From Lachnospiraceae bacterium (lineage in GTDB: Bacteria; Bacillota; Clostridia; Lachnospirales; Lachnospiraceae), in the NCBI GenBank assembly GCA_016284315.1, contig JAEEOO010000033.1, positions 1 through 64,000 of the forward strand: DNA of 64,000 bases, given 5' to 3'. The position numbers were made by a program, and so were the translations under genes. Of the stretch, positions 1 through 7,968 are shown piece by piece. Positions within the stretch are counted from its first letter, which is position 1. Every line of letters starts with the position of its first letter. Under the pieces are notes generated by a model. It ran no database searches. It was not told the origin of the DNA and saw nothing but the letters and a program-made list of their open reading frames with translations.

Positions 1-103
1 ACTCTGGCCATGCATACACATCAAAAGACAATCCTACGACGCTTAAAAAACCACATAGGATAGTCATAATAAATATTCTTTTAAGATTAAACATCTTTCG
101 CAT
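1..103 (-). CDS. Secreted protein, N-terminal fragment (window edge)
   Basis: Only the first 34 codons are in the window; the rest lies beyond position 1. The ATG follows a strong AAGGAGGT ribosome site at normal spacing. The translation starts MRKMFNLKRIF, then a hydrophobic stretch and a VYA-like cleavage point, so it reads as a Sec signal peptide. An ATG a few bases upstream touches the ribosome site and is less likely. Nothing can be said about the mature protein or its function. Confidence 0.55.
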   Translation of the reverse strand, partial: MRKMFNLKRIFIMTILCGFLSVVGLSFDVYAWPE

Positions 104-142
104 AGAATTCATACCTCCTTGAATACATGCTAATTATTTTTA

Positions 143-182
143 CTTATGGTTTCCCATAAGGTATTTTCTGAAATCTATTATA
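143..182 (-). promoter_or_regulatory. Candidate -10 box and leader hairpin of the edge gene
   Basis: On the minus strand TATAAT (177-182) is followed by a 7-bp hairpin CTTATGG/CCATAAG (143-149 with 154-160, loop TTTC) in what would be the 5' leader of the edge gene. No convincing -35 is seen at 16-18 bp. The hairpin could be an operator or a stabilising leader structure. Confidence 0.3.
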
Positions 183-236
183 TTTTAAGAAAAATGAATT
201 TAAGGATTCAAGTTTTAACCGAATGATAGACAATAA

Positions 237-266
237 AAAAACACAGCCATTTCTGACTGTGTTTTT
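237..266. terminator. Intrinsic terminator
   Basis: A 10-bp stem AAAAACACAG/CTGTGTTTTT with a 10-nt loop, A-rich on one side and T-rich on the other, lies just past the stop of the lipoprotein gene. It fits a rho-independent terminator for that minus-strand gene and could work both ways. Confidence 0.75.
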
Positions 267-291
267 AGTGGTTGTTGGTTTTGGTTGTTTA

Positions 292-1290
292 TTATTCAAT
301 TGTGGTAGGGTCAAAGTATTCGTTTGACTCTGTTTGACGAAGTAAACTTATATAAAGTTCATCAGCTTCATCTTTCTCCATAAATTTTACAGAGTTGATG
401 ATTGCAAGTGCATCCTCTTCTGAAAAGTCAAGAGGAACACTTAGTGAAACAGTATAGTCGTTAATAAAAAGTGATTCATCGTTAGAAATGAAATCGTAGT
501 AGAATACTCTCCTGCCATTGATTTCGTATGAAACAAGAAACACTATTTTACCATCTTCTTTTTCAAAAGAGTATTCTTTAAATCCATCGGTGCTTGTCCA
601 AGTAGCTACTATATCCTTTGAATTATCAAAATCTTTCCATTCATTGAGATATTTGTTTGCTACATCGATAGAGAATGCTCTAATCGAAATCAAATCAGTA
701 TAATTGCTACCCGATGTTGCCTTAATATTGTATCCACCAATTGCTTCATTAGCTACATTAGGTGTTCCAGTAAAATAATCGATAGGTGCTTCAAAATACA
801 CCGCATACTGGACATTTTCGATTGCTGCTGTGTAGATACTAATATCATCGGGGTCATCGAGTGACTTCTTTGCACCATAATAGTCGCCACCGTCATCGAT
901 TACATTGCCAACATACCCAATAAATGCAGCACGCTCGTTCTTGTCGATAGGAACAAATTTGGCACAAAGTCCGTTGACATTATAATCTTCCGTTATCATA
1001 AGCTCATATCCCGTTCCACCGGGTGTAAGACCCTCATAGATTGCCTGTGTAGGTTCTACTACGGGCTCTACATTAGCATTAGCATCAGCATCGACATCGA
1101 CATCAACATCCACGTTAGTATCAGTATCGACATCGACATTTGTATCGACATCAGTCTCAACTACGGGAGTAGTAGGAGTAGTATCAGGAGTTGAGGGAAC
1201 ATCCTTGCCACATCCTACTAATGCAACCATCATTGCTACAACCATAAACCAACTTGCGAGCTTCCCCGCCATTTTCTGTTTTTTTAACAT
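292..1290 (-). CDS. Lipoprotein with Asp/Val repeat linker, function unknown
   Basis: 332 residues. The N-terminus has basic residues, a hydrophobic core and the lipobox LVGC (Cys about 27), so it should be lipid-anchored outside the membrane. Residues about 30-77 are a low-complexity spacer of Pro/Thr and then alternating Val/Asp/Asn/Thr, encoded by an imperfect hexamer repeat in the DNA. The C-terminal 250 residues look like a folded domain I do not recognise. AAGGAG lies 9 bases before the ATG. The C15-like gene lies 36 bp upstream on the same strand and may be cotranscribed; a terminator follows the stop. Long acidic spacers of this kind usually hold a domain away from the cell surface; the ligand or substrate is unknown. 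Confidence 0.6.
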   Translation of the reverse strand: MLKKQKMAGKLASWFMVVAMMVALVGCGKDVPSTPDTTPTTPVVETDVDTNVDVDTDTNVDVDVDVDADANANVEPVVEPTQAIYEGLTPGGTGYELMITEDYNVNGLCAKFVPIDKNERAAFIGYVGNVIDDGGDYYGAKKSLDDPDDISIYTAAIENVQYAVYFEAPIDYFTGTPNVANEAIGGYNIKATSGSNYTDLISIRAFSIDVANKYLNEWKDFDNSKDIVATWTSTDGFKEYSFEKEDGKIVFLVSYEINGRRVFYYDFISNDESLFINDYTVSLSVPLDFSEEDALAIINSVKFMEKDEADELYISLLRQTESNEYFDPTTIE

Positions 1291-1326
1291 CGTATTTCTC
1301 CTTTGAATAAAAAATAAAGTATGAAA

Positions 1327-1845
1327 CTACTTGTTCTGGTTCATGCACCGACCCAAAATATTCTTAAGTTCGGATGCAATATCCATAAAACGTTGTGAGT
1401 CTTGTTTCATACTACATATTTTCCTTTTAATATGAACGAATTCCCATCTATAATTTCTAATTTCAGCTGATTCAGCCAAAATGTCTCTAAGTAAAAAGCA
1501 AGGACTAAATAGATGTTTTCCGGAATTGTGAATAATGCTCTTATTGTATCTTTTGTCCACTATATTGTTCTTCTCAGAAGTTTTATTTCTTTCTAACCTA
1601 CAATTCTCCCTTTGAAACGAAGTTTCTCCGAAACCAATAATATAGGAGTATTTACCTAAACTAATTATGCTCATCAATTCAGAAACATTCTTAATTCCAG
1701 ATAAACCCCTTACTTCTGCTTCATATTCTTTTATTTCATAGTCGCCAGACAATTTAATGAATTGTTTGGCAACATCCATCCCACAATTATTCTTACGGCA
1801 ACAGAATGGTTTAAAATATATAACCAAAACTCTAGTCGCTCCCAT
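1327..1845 (-). CDS. Divergent pyroglutamyl-peptidase (C15)-like protein
   Basis: 172 residues, shorter than the usual 200-215 of family C15. I see collinear resemblance to pyrrolidone-carboxylate peptidase: an N-terminal VLVIYFKPF like the VLITGFDPF strand; IIGFGE then RLERNK like the GQAGG-ERVAIN catalytic Glu region; SPCFLLRDIL like the VCNYLFY catalytic Cys segment; and FVHIK like the GFIHIP catalytic His segment. The stretch between the Glu and Cys blocks is shortened by roughly 40 residues and the flanks are poorly kept. It may be a degenerate or repurposed member. It is divergent from the XRE regulator gene and upstream of the lipoprotein gene on the same strand. The family call is by eye from known motifs. 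Confidence 0.4.
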   Translation of the reverse strand: MGATRVLVIYFKPFCCRKNNCGMDVAKQFIKLSGDYEIKEYEAEVRGLSGIKNVSELMSIISLGKYSYIIGFGETSFQRENCRLERNKTSEKNNIVDKRYNKSIIHNSGKHLFSPCFLLRDILAESAEIRNYRWEFVHIKRKICSMKQDSQRFMDIASELKNILGRCMNQNK

Positions 1846-1964
1846 GCGAAAACCTCTTCAATAACGTTTTCAACATTTTATCACTATAATTGCGGCTATG
1901 CAAACATCTTTCAGTAGATTTCTTTTGCAAATATCTTGGAACTAATAAATTTGTTGAGAAAAAG

Positions 1965-1982
1965 TATAATTGAATGTAGGAG
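1965..1982 (+). promoter_or_regulatory. -10 box and SD of the XRE gene, very short leader
   Basis: TATAAT at 1965-1970 is followed within 8 bp by the AGGAG ribosome site (1978-1982) for the ATG at 1991. If the -10 is used, transcription starts almost on the ribosome site. No good -35 lies 17 bp upstream (TTGGAA is 23 bp away), so an activator or weak basal expression is possible. Confidence 0.4.
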
Positions 1983-1990
1983 TGAAGAAA

Positions 1991-2215
1991 ATGGATTTTA
2001 AGAATGCATTTTGGAATTTAGAAGCTTTGCTTGCTCAAAAAGGGTTAAGTAAAACACAATTATCATATAGAGCTGAAGTATCGCATACACAAATCAATCG
2101 CATTTGCAAGGGTGAAACGGTCCGAATAGACTTAGGTACCTTAGCTCGAATTTGTACCGTGCTTGATTGCACGCCATCAGAGCTCATCATTTTAGAAGAG
2201 CCAAAAAAGTCATAA
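1991..2215 (+). CDS. Small XRE-family (Cro/CI-type) HTH regulator
   Basis: 74 residues, essentially one HTH domain: LSKTQLSYRAEVSHTQINRICKGE is the helix-turn-helix core, followed by TLARICTVLDCTPSELI as in Cro/CI and YozG-like regulators. The ORF track begins at a TTG at 1970, but AGGAG sits 8 bases before the ATG at 1991, so I use that start. It would bind DNA as a dimer. It stands alone on the plus strand and converges with a small minus-strand gene through a shared terminator. Position near a recombinase suggests it belongs to an accessory element; its target is not visible. Confidence 0.8.
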   Translation: MDFKNAFWNLEALLAQKGLSKTQLSYRAEVSHTQINRICKGETVRIDLGTLARICTVLDCTPSELIILEEPKKS

Positions 2216-2245
2216 AAAATAGCAGCTGAAAAGGCTGCTATTTTT
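2215..2245. terminator. Bidirectional intrinsic terminator
   Basis: A 12-bp perfect stem AAAAATAGCAGC/GCTGCTATTTTT with a 7-nt loop lies between the convergent XRE gene (plus) and the small gene at 2251 (minus). It has A/T tracts on both sides and should terminate both transcripts. Confidence 0.85.
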
Positions 2246-2250
2246 CGTAT

Positions 2251-2538
2251 TTAATAATCGTTCGGCAGCAAGAAAGTGATATGCCTATCGATTATGTCCT
2301 CTCCTCTCGGAGCGTCACTGATAATCCAGAAATCGATTCCACGAAATCTAAATGTTTGTAGATAATCCCAGTTTCCTTCCGGATATCGTTCTTTAATCAT
2401 CATTAAAGCCAGATTCTCAATCCACAACGCTTCCTCTCCAAAAGCGTAAAGGAAATTTGGTGTGCACACCGCCGGTACATCGTAGAAATCATATTGTTCA
2501 TCGTCACGCTCTTGAGCATTCATAAGAATTGTTTCCAT
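2251..2538 (-). CDS. Small hypothetical protein upstream of the convergent terminator
   Basis: 95 residues from the ATG at 2538, chosen because GGAGGT lies 7 bases before it; the longer track start has no ribosome site. The protein is acidic with aromatic-rich segments (YDFYDVP, GNWDYLQTFRFRGIDFW). It has no signal peptide or membrane segment. I do not recognise the family. It lies downstream of the recombinase gene on the same strand, so it may be cargo or an accessory factor of an integrative element. Confidence 0.55.
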   Translation of the reverse strand: METILMNAQERDDEQYDFYDVPAVCTPNFLYAFGEEALWIENLALMMIKERYPEGNWDYLQTFRFRGIDFWIISDAPRGEDIIDRHITFLLPNDY

Positions 2539-2605
2539 ACTCTCTACCTCCATATATTTTGGTAATAAAAGCATGGAAAATAAACTCTTTCCGATTCAAG
2601 TATTA

Positions 2606-3940
2606 TTATGAAAAATCATCCTGGTTCTTTAAAAATTCCTTCATTTTCATAAATAGCCTATAATCCTCTTCAGATAATTCCACCAAGTGTGTTCGAGAGT
2701 CTTCTTGTTTATCAAGTCCGATAATCTGAGATGTTGTCTTAATATCCTTAATCATATCTACGTTCGAATGAGTATATATCCTTTCATTAACGTCCTCGCT
2801 ATGTCCTAAAATAGCAGCTATCGTACTTGTGGATGCGGCTTGCTGTTTCATAAATGAATTAGCTGTATGGCGCAGGCTGTGCAAGCATAGACCTTTGACC
2901 GTACCATTGTTTTGTCTCTGGACATCCCTGTCAATTCCAAGTGAATTGCATAATGATTTAAAGCCAACCTCCATTGTGCTATTGCTACGCATTTTACCGT
3001 TGCGAAATGTCGGGTACAACAGCCTACCTGGGTTATTTTTACATAATATGTTAGTTTGTTCCATCATCTCTTGGATACAATCCATACATACATTTGAAAT
3101 TGGTATAATACGAACCTTGTTATTTTTCGTGACCTTAACATAAGACTCGTTACCAGTCATATCATCACTGTTTGTGTATCTAATTCCCCTTGTCTTGTCT
3201 ATTGTAATTATGCGTTGGGCAAAATCAATATCATCAATAGTTAATGCAGCAAATTCACTTGAACGAAGTCCCGTTTCCAATAGAAATATCGCAACAACAG
3301 CATATTGTCCCCGGTGCTGCTTAAAAGCTTCATAAAGTTTTGCTATGTCTTCTTCAGTAAATATTTCTTTTTTAGGTTTATTCTCAAGATTCTTTATATA
3401 TTCATCCGCACGTTCAAGTTTAAGATTTGCCTGTTCGGCATAATTCTCTGATAAGAGACTTCTCTTAATCAAATCTCGGCAACACCTCCTGCAAAGCTGC
3501 ATAGGTGTCTTACAGGTCTTTCGAGAGTAATGAGACGCTATATCATCATAAAAATTTTGGAATTCTATTTCGCTCAACATGTGCAATTGCAATCTTGATA
3601 TCGGATGTGTAAAGAAATAATTCTTCATACATTGACAATAGGACCGATAACATGAATCTGTAATAGTTCCTTCCAGAGACTTCAAATAGTCCTTCATGTA
3701 CTCCCCAAAAGTTTTACTCTTGTTTACCTTTAAATCTCCTCTGCTTTTTTCAAACTCCTTCTCCCATGCCCTTAAAGCGTTTTTGGCATTTTTGCTTGCA
3801 TCGCTCTCGCTCGTTCCTACGCGCTTTATACGCTTTTCTTTTCCAGTCTTTGGATTGATATAGCGTGACATAATCGTACATTCATATTTATTGGTATCTA
3901 TACGCCTGCAATAACCTTCACCATTCGCACTTTTACTCAT
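2606..3940 (-). CDS. Tyrosine recombinase / phage-type integrase
   Basis: 444 residues. The N-terminal 60 residues resemble the AP2-like arm-binding domain of Tn916-type integrases (basic, NPKTGKEKRIKR). About 70-180 is the SAM-like core-binding domain, unusual in carrying a Cys cluster (CQC, CKTPMQLCRRCC). The catalytic domain spans about 195-410: Arg in TGLRSSE, HSLRH box, LGHS, and the Tyr nucleophile in IYTHSN. All catalytic residues appear present. Such enzymes integrate and excise mobile elements by strand exchange through a covalent Tyr-DNA intermediate. The gene ends an accessory stretch and faces the 3' side of tpiA, so the edge of an integrated island probably lies between 3940 and 4145. 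A striking repeat array covers its promoter. Confidence 0.9.
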   Translation of the reverse strand: MSKSANGEGYCRRIDTNKYECTIMSRYINPKTGKEKRIKRVGTSESDASKNAKNALRAWEKEFEKSRGDLKVNKSKTFGEYMKDYLKSLEGTITDSCYRSYCQCMKNYFFTHPISRLQLHMLSEIEFQNFYDDIASHYSRKTCKTPMQLCRRCCRDLIKRSLLSENYAEQANLKLERADEYIKNLENKPKKEIFTEEDIAKLYEAFKQHRGQYAVVAIFLLETGLRSSEFAALTIDDIDFAQRIITIDKTRGIRYTNSDDMTGNESYVKVTKNNKVRIIPISNVCMDCIQEMMEQTNILCKNNPGRLLYPTFRNGKMRSNSTMEVGFKSLCNSLGIDRDVQRQNNGTVKGLCLHSLRHTANSFMKQQAASTSTIAAILGHSEDVNERIYTHSNVDMIKDIKTTSQIIGLDKQEDSRTHLVELSEEDYRLFMKMKEFLKNQDDFS

Positions 3941-3965
3941 AATATCAATCCTCCATAAATATTTA

Positions 3966-4026
3966 TTACTACTTTTTGTTGTTACTACTTTATATTATAC
4001 CCTAAAGTAGTAATAAAAAGTAGTAA
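3966..4026 (-). promoter_or_regulatory. Integrase promoter embedded in four TTACTACTTT repeats
   Basis: TTACTACTTT occurs at 3966-3975 and 3982-3991, and its reverse complement at 4004-4013 and 4017-4026. The two pairs form a large imperfect dyad centred on a minus-strand TATAAT (3994-3999), 54 bp upstream of the integrase ATG. This is what an autoregulatory operator, or arm-type integrase sites, would look like. The -35 is weak. Confidence 0.6.
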
Positions 4027-4051
4027 TTGAAAAATAATCAAAAATATACAA

Positions 4052-4088
4052 AAAGGGTTTCTTATGAAAGACTCACAAGAAACCCTTT
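4052..4088. terminator. Intrinsic terminator after tpiA
   Basis: A 12-bp perfect stem AAAGGGTTTCTT/AAGAAACCCTTT with a 13-nt loop lies 58 bp past the tpiA stop. In the minus direction it runs into TTTTGTATATTTTT, so it should end the tpiA transcript. Confidence 0.8.
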
Positions 4089-4145
4089 AAAATCAAGCTT
4101 TTGCTTTAGAAAATTTTGTGGATTATTTACAAAAATCTACATTGC

Positions 4146-4892
4146 TTACGCATTTACTATAGAACCAAAATCGGGCTTTAATGATGCGCCGCCGATGAGG
4201 CCGCCATCGATGTTGGGCTTTGAAAGAAGCTCAGCAGCGTTGGATGCGTTCATTGATCCGCCGTACTGAATACGAACTTCCTCAGCGGTAGCCTTGTCAT
4301 AAAGCTTAGCGATAAGCTCACGGATGAATCCGCAAACTTCCTCAGCCTGGTCAGCGGTAGCGGTCTCGCCGGTACCGATAGCCCAGATAGGCTCGTAAGC
4401 GATAACAAGCTTCTTAACCTGATCAGCGGTTACGCCTGAGAGATCCCAGGTGATCTGTCTCTCGATCCACTCTTTGTAAGTACCGGCCTTACGAAGTGCA
4501 AGAGACTCGCCGCAGCAAAGGATGGGAGTAAGTCCGGCAGCAAATGCCTTCTTAACCTTTGCGTTGATAAGGATATCATTCTCGCCGAAGATGTCTCTTC
4601 TCTCGGAATGTCCCATGATAACATACTTAACGCCTGCATCTACAAGCATGGGTGCGGAGATCTCTCCGGTGAAAGCACCCTTATCCTCGATGTAGAAGTT
4701 CTCAGCACCAACTGCAACGTTGGTTCCCTTAACTGCTTCTACTACGGGAACGATATCGATTGCAGGTACGCAATATACTACGTCTACTGCATCGTTCTTA
4801 ACAAGATCTTTTAATTCTGCACAGAGTGCAACTGCCTCGCTGGGAGTTTTGTTCATCTTCCAGTTACCGGCAATAATACGTCTTCTTGCCAT
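4146..4892 (-). CDS. tpiA: Triosephosphate isomerase
   Basis: 248 residues, normal for the family. It interconverts dihydroxyacetone phosphate and glyceraldehyde-3-phosphate in the cytoplasm. Family hallmarks are all visible: GNWKMNK with the active-site Lys, GHSERR with the electrophilic His, [11 protein letters not shown] with the catalytic Glu and loop 6, and the phosphate-binding QYGGSM and [15 protein letters not shown] lies 9 bases before the ATG. It follows pgk on the same strand after a 197-bp spacer holding an unusual folded element, and is closed by a terminator. With pgk and gap it forms the central glycolytic block. Confidence 0.98.
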   Translation of the reverse strand: MARRRIIAGNWKMNKTPSEAVALCAELKDLVKNDAVDVVYCVPAIDIVPVVEAVKGTNVAVGAENFYIEDKGAFTGEISAPMLVDAGVKYVIMGHSERRDIFGENDILINAKVKKAFAAGLTPILCCGESLALRKAGTYKEWIERQITWDLSGVTADQVKKLVIAYEPIWAIGTGETATADQAEEVCGFIRELIAKLYDKATAEEVRIQYGGSMNASNAAELLSKPNIDGGLIGGASLKPDFGSIVNA

Positions 4893-4914
4893 GTTCTATC
4901 TCCTTATGAAACTA

Positions 4915-5081
4915 ATAAGTAACGGTTCCCCTACTACGCGCGTATGCATCCGGCACCGCCTCTCGGCTTCAGGTCCTCGTGGCAGCGGTACTAAGCTCAT
5001 ACTTCGTATTCGCTAAGTGCCGGCCTCGGACATGCTGCCTCCTGCATATCGCACGCAGTCTGGAACCTGTTTAATACTTAT
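4915..5081. repeat. GC-rich multi-hairpin intergenic element between pgk and tpiA
   Basis: The spacer is bounded by an imperfect inverted repeat: ATAAGT..GGTTCC (4915-4929) pairs with GGAACC..ACTTAT (5062-5081). Nested inside are CCGGCAC/GTGCCGG (4950-4956 with 5017-5023), ACCGC/GCGGT (4955-4959 with 4985-4989), GCC-TCTC-GGC, and ATAC-TTC-GTAT. It is clearly richer in GC than other spacers here. It may be a structured RNA leader of tpiA, an mRNA processing site, or a MITE-like insert. No second copy was seen in the window. Confidence 0.5.
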
Positions 5082-5089
5082 CTTATTAC

Positions 5090-6313
5090 TTACTTATCAT
5101 CTGCTGCTACAACGCCGGGAAGCTCCTTGCCTTCGAGGAACTCGAGGGAAGCACCGCCACCGGTTGAGATGTGGCTCATCTTGTCGCCAAGACCCATCTG
5201 GTTAACAGCTGCTGCAGAGTCACCGCCGCCGATGATGGTGGTAGCTGATGATGCTGCAAGTGCCTTAGCTACTGCAAGAGTACCCTGAGCAAGAGTGGGG
5301 TTCTCGAATACGCCCATAGGTCCGTTCCAAACAACGGTCTTTGCGTTAGCAACAGCCTCTGCAAAGAGTGCCTGAGACTTAGGTCCGATATCGCATCCCT
5401 CACGGTCAGCGGGCATCTTGTCTGAATCTACGACAACGGTATCAACGGGAGCGTCGATAGGATTAGGGAACTCAGCGATGGTAACAGCGTCAACGGGAAG
5501 AAGAAGCTTCTTACCAAGCTTTTCAGCCTTTGCCATCATTTCCTTACAATAATCGATCTTCTCGTTGTCAACAAGTGACTTACCGATCTCATAGCCCTGA
5601 GCCTTAAGGAAAGTGTAAGCCATACCACCACCGATGATGAGGGTATCGCACTTCTCAAGGAGGTTATTGATAACGTTAAGCTTATCAGCAACCTTAGCAC
5701 CACCAAGGATAGCTACGAAAGGACGTACAGGATTCTCAACTGCATTTCCGAGGAAATCGATCTCCTTCTGCATAAGATATCCAACAACGTTCTCTCCACC
5801 CTTCTCGGTGATGAACTTGGTAACGCCTGCAACTGAAGCGTGTGCTCTGTGTGATGATCCGAATGCGTCGCAAACATAAATATCTGCAAGATCAGCAAGC
5901 TCCTTAGAGAACTGCTCGCCGTTCTTGGTCTCTTCTGCACCACGGAAACGGGTATTCTGAAGGAGAACTACATCGCCTTCCTTCATTGCTTCTACAGCCT
6001 TGGTAGCTGCTTCGCCGGTAACGTTGTAATCTGCAACGAAAACAACTTCCTTGCCAAGCTTCTCTGAAAGTCTCTTTGCAACGGGTGCAAGAGATTCCTT
6101 CTCATTGGGGCCTTCCTTAACTTTTCCGAGGTGTGAGCAAAGGATAACCTTGCCGCCATCGTTTATAAGCTTCTTGATAGTAGGAAGAGCTGCTACAATT
6201 CTGGTCTCGTCAGTGATCTCGCCGTTCTTAAGAGGAACGTTGAAGTCACAACGAACGAGTACTCTTTTTCCTTTTGCGTTGATATCATCAACTGATTTTT
6301 TGTTAAGTCCCAT
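5090..6313 (-). CDS. pgk: Phosphoglycerate kinase
   Basis: 407 residues. It transfers phosphate from 1,3-bisphosphoglycerate to ADP in glycolysis. The N-terminal domain has RCDFNVP (substrate Asp/Asn), the SHLG motif, and NTRF; the C-terminal nucleotide domain has [28 protein letters not shown] and the final [18 protein letters not shown] glycine loops. AAGGAG lies just upstream of the ATG. A strong terminator separates it from gap upstream, so pgk-tpiA is probably either read through or has its own promoter in 6314-6400, where I see no clear one. Confidence 0.98.
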   Translation of the reverse strand: MGLNKKSVDDINAKGKRVLVRCDFNVPLKNGEITDETRIVAALPTIKKLINDGGKVILCSHLGKVKEGPNEKESLAPVAKRLSEKLGKEVVFVADYNVTGEAATKAVEAMKEGDVVLLQNTRFRGAEETKNGEQFSKELADLADIYVCDAFGSSHRAHASVAGVTKFITEKGGENVVGYLMQKEIDFLGNAVENPVRPFVAILGGAKVADKLNVINNLLEKCDTLIIGGGMAYTFLKAQGYEIGKSLVDNEKIDYCKEMMAKAEKLGKKLLLPVDAVTIAEFPNPIDAPVDTVVVDSDKMPADREGCDIGPKSQALFAEAVANAKTVVWNGPMGVFENPTLAQGTLAVAKALAASSATTIIGGGDSAAAVNQMGLGDKMSHISTGGGASLEFLEGKELPGVVAADDK

Positions 6314-6401
6314 ATGGATTCTCCTTATTTGAAAATAATTTACTGCATAGAATCAGCAACATTGGAATTAGATTTCTCACGAACTCTAAAAGGAAAAAAA
6401 C

Positions 6402-6427
6402 GGGCCCGACCCTAAGCGGCCGGGCCC
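6402..6427 (-). terminator. Intrinsic terminator after gap
   Basis: Stem GGGCCCG-A-CC/GG-C-CGGGCCC; on the minus strand it is followed by TTTTTTTCC. This is a strong rho-independent terminator between gap and pgk, which would make pgk-tpiA expression partly independent of gap. Confidence 0.88.
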
Positions 6428-6463
6428 CGAAATATCATACTTTCGTAATAAGCCTAATATATA

Positions 6464-7483
6464 TTATTTATTAAGAAGGCTTCCGAAGTGCTTGATGGTA
6501 CGAACCATCTGGCTGGTGTATGAGTTCTCGTTGTCATACCATGAAACAACCTGTACCTGAGTGGTTCCGTTGTCAAGAGGAAGAACCATGGTCTGGGTTG
6601 CATCGAAGAGTGAACCATAGGTCATTCCAACGATATCAGAAGATACGATCTCATCGGTGTTGTATCCGAAGCTCTCGTTTGATGCTGCCTTCATAGCTGC
6701 ATTGATCTGATCCTTGGTAACGTTTCCTTCTACAACTGCAGTAAGGATAGTGGTAGATCCGGTAGGGGTAGGTACACGCTGTGCAGCGCCGATGAGCTTT
6801 CCGTTGAGCTCAGGGATAACAAGTCCGATAGCCTTTGCAGCTCCGGTAGAGTTGGGAACGATGTTGCAAGCAGCAGCACGTGAACGTCTCTTATCACCCT
6901 TTCTCTGAGGTCCGTCAAGAGTCATCTGGTCGCCGGTGTAAGCGTGGATTGTGCACATGATACCGGACTTGATGGTAGCACAGTCATTAAGAGCCTTAGC
7001 CATAGGTGCAAGGCAGTTGGTTGTGCAGCTAGCTGCTGAGATGATCTTGTCATCAGCAGTAAGAGTCTGATGGTTAACATTGTAAACGATAGTAGGAAGA
7101 TCGTTTCCTGCAGGAGCAGAAATGATAACGTGCTTAGCACCTGCATCGATGTGAGCCTGTGCCTTGTCCTTGCTGGTGTAGAAACCGGTGCACTCAAGTA
7201 CAACGTCTACATCAAGAGCCTTCCAAGGAAGATCAGCTGCCTTAGCCTCAGCGTAGATGGTAATCTTCTTTCCATCAACAGTGATGCTGTTCTCATCGAA
7301 AGATACCTTATCTGCAAGAGCATAACGACCCTGAGTTGAGTCATACTTAAGAAGATGAGCGAGCATCTCGGGGCTGGTAAGATCGTTGATTGCTACGATC
7401 TCAAATCCTTCTGCACCAAACATCTGTCTGAATGCAAGACGTCCAATACGTCCAAAACCATTAATTGCAACTTTAACTGCCAT
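6464..7483 (-). CDS. gap: Glyceraldehyde-3-phosphate dehydrogenase, type I
   Basis: 339 residues. It oxidises glyceraldehyde-3-phosphate with NAD+ and phosphate to 1,3-bisphosphoglycerate. The Rossmann loop INGFGRIGR opens the protein, SCTTNCLAP carries the catalytic Cys, and the usual VPTPTGS and [12 protein letters not shown] segments follow. Asp in AINDLTS (about 33) fits NAD+ rather than NADP+ preference. AGGAGG lies upstream of the ATG; a consensus-like promoter sits about 40-70 bp upstream and a terminator follows, so it is probably a strongly expressed single-gene unit. Confidence 0.98.
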   Translation of the reverse strand: MAVKVAINGFGRIGRLAFRQMFGAEGFEIVAINDLTSPEMLAHLLKYDSTQGRYALADKVSFDENSITVDGKKITIYAEAKAADLPWKALDVDVVLECTGFYTSKDKAQAHIDAGAKHVIISAPAGNDLPTIVYNVNHQTLTADDKIISAASCTTNCLAPMAKALNDCATIKSGIMCTIHAYTGDQMTLDGPQRKGDKRRSRAAACNIVPNSTGAAKAIGLVIPELNGKLIGAAQRVPTPTGSTTILTAVVEGNVTKDQINAAMKAASNESFGYNTDEIVSSDIVGMTYGSLFDATQTMVLPLDNGTTQVQVVSWYDNENSYTSQMVRTIKHFGSLLNK

Positions 7484-7521
7484 TTTTGATTCCTCCTAGA
7501 AACAAATAAATTAAGTTATTT

Positions 7522-7550
7522 TTTAAATCCGACAAAATGGAGATTGTCAA
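7522..7550 (-). promoter_or_regulatory. Promoter of gap
   Basis: On the minus strand TTGACA (7545-7550), a 17-bp spacer, and TTTAAA (7522-7527) lie upstream of the gap ribosome site. A second TGACA half a turn upstream makes a short direct repeat. Confidence 0.65.
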
Positions 7551-7645
7551 ATTTTTGTCAGCAAAACTATTCTACAGTTTTCTTGATTTAAATTCAAGAT
7601 ACAAAAGTGATAATTTTTTAAATAATATTTATATATCGTGGTAAA

Positions 7646-7885
7646 TTATCTGGCATCATTCTTCTTTTCAGTGCTAAGAACATAAATTCCGCAGCAGCCG
7701 AGAACAAGAACAACACCTGCAACGATAGCAAATACAAGTCCGAGAACCGCGAAATGAGGACCGAACTTCATAAAATGCGCCATGTCCTTAAAATTGAACT
7801 GGAAAAGGAACTGAACCACTGCAATTACAGCAGCGATCAAACCGATCACGAAATGCAGAACTACGTCTCTTTTAGTATTTCTCAT
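7646..7885 (-). CDS. Small two-TM membrane protein
   Basis: 79 residues with two hydrophobic helices (about 10-30 and 45-70) separated by a short aromatic segment FQFNFKDMAHFMKFG, and a charged C-terminal tail STEKKNDAR. GGAGG precedes the ATG. I do not recognise the family. It lies between the MATE exporter gene and gap on the same strand, with no obvious terminator to the MATE gene, so cotranscription is possible. Confidence 0.65.
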   Translation of the reverse strand: MRNTKRDVVLHFVIGLIAAVIAVVQFLFQFNFKDMAHFMKFGPHFAVLGLVFAIVAGVVLVLGCCGIYVLSTEKKNDAR

Positions 7886-7968
7886 TGGAAAAACCCTCCT
7901 TAAATAACCTTGTGTGCAGACTCACACAGACAAAGATATTTTATCATTTATTTTCTAACAAAACAACA

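Noticed and set aside
4915-5081. Integron attC site reading of the pgk-tpiA spacer
   Set aside because: It has outer inverted ends but lacks the RYYYAAC/GTTRRRY core pair, and no integron integrase is near.
7646-7885. Small multidrug resistance (SMR) protein
   Set aside because: Only two helices and no conserved membrane Glu; size and pattern do not fit SMR.
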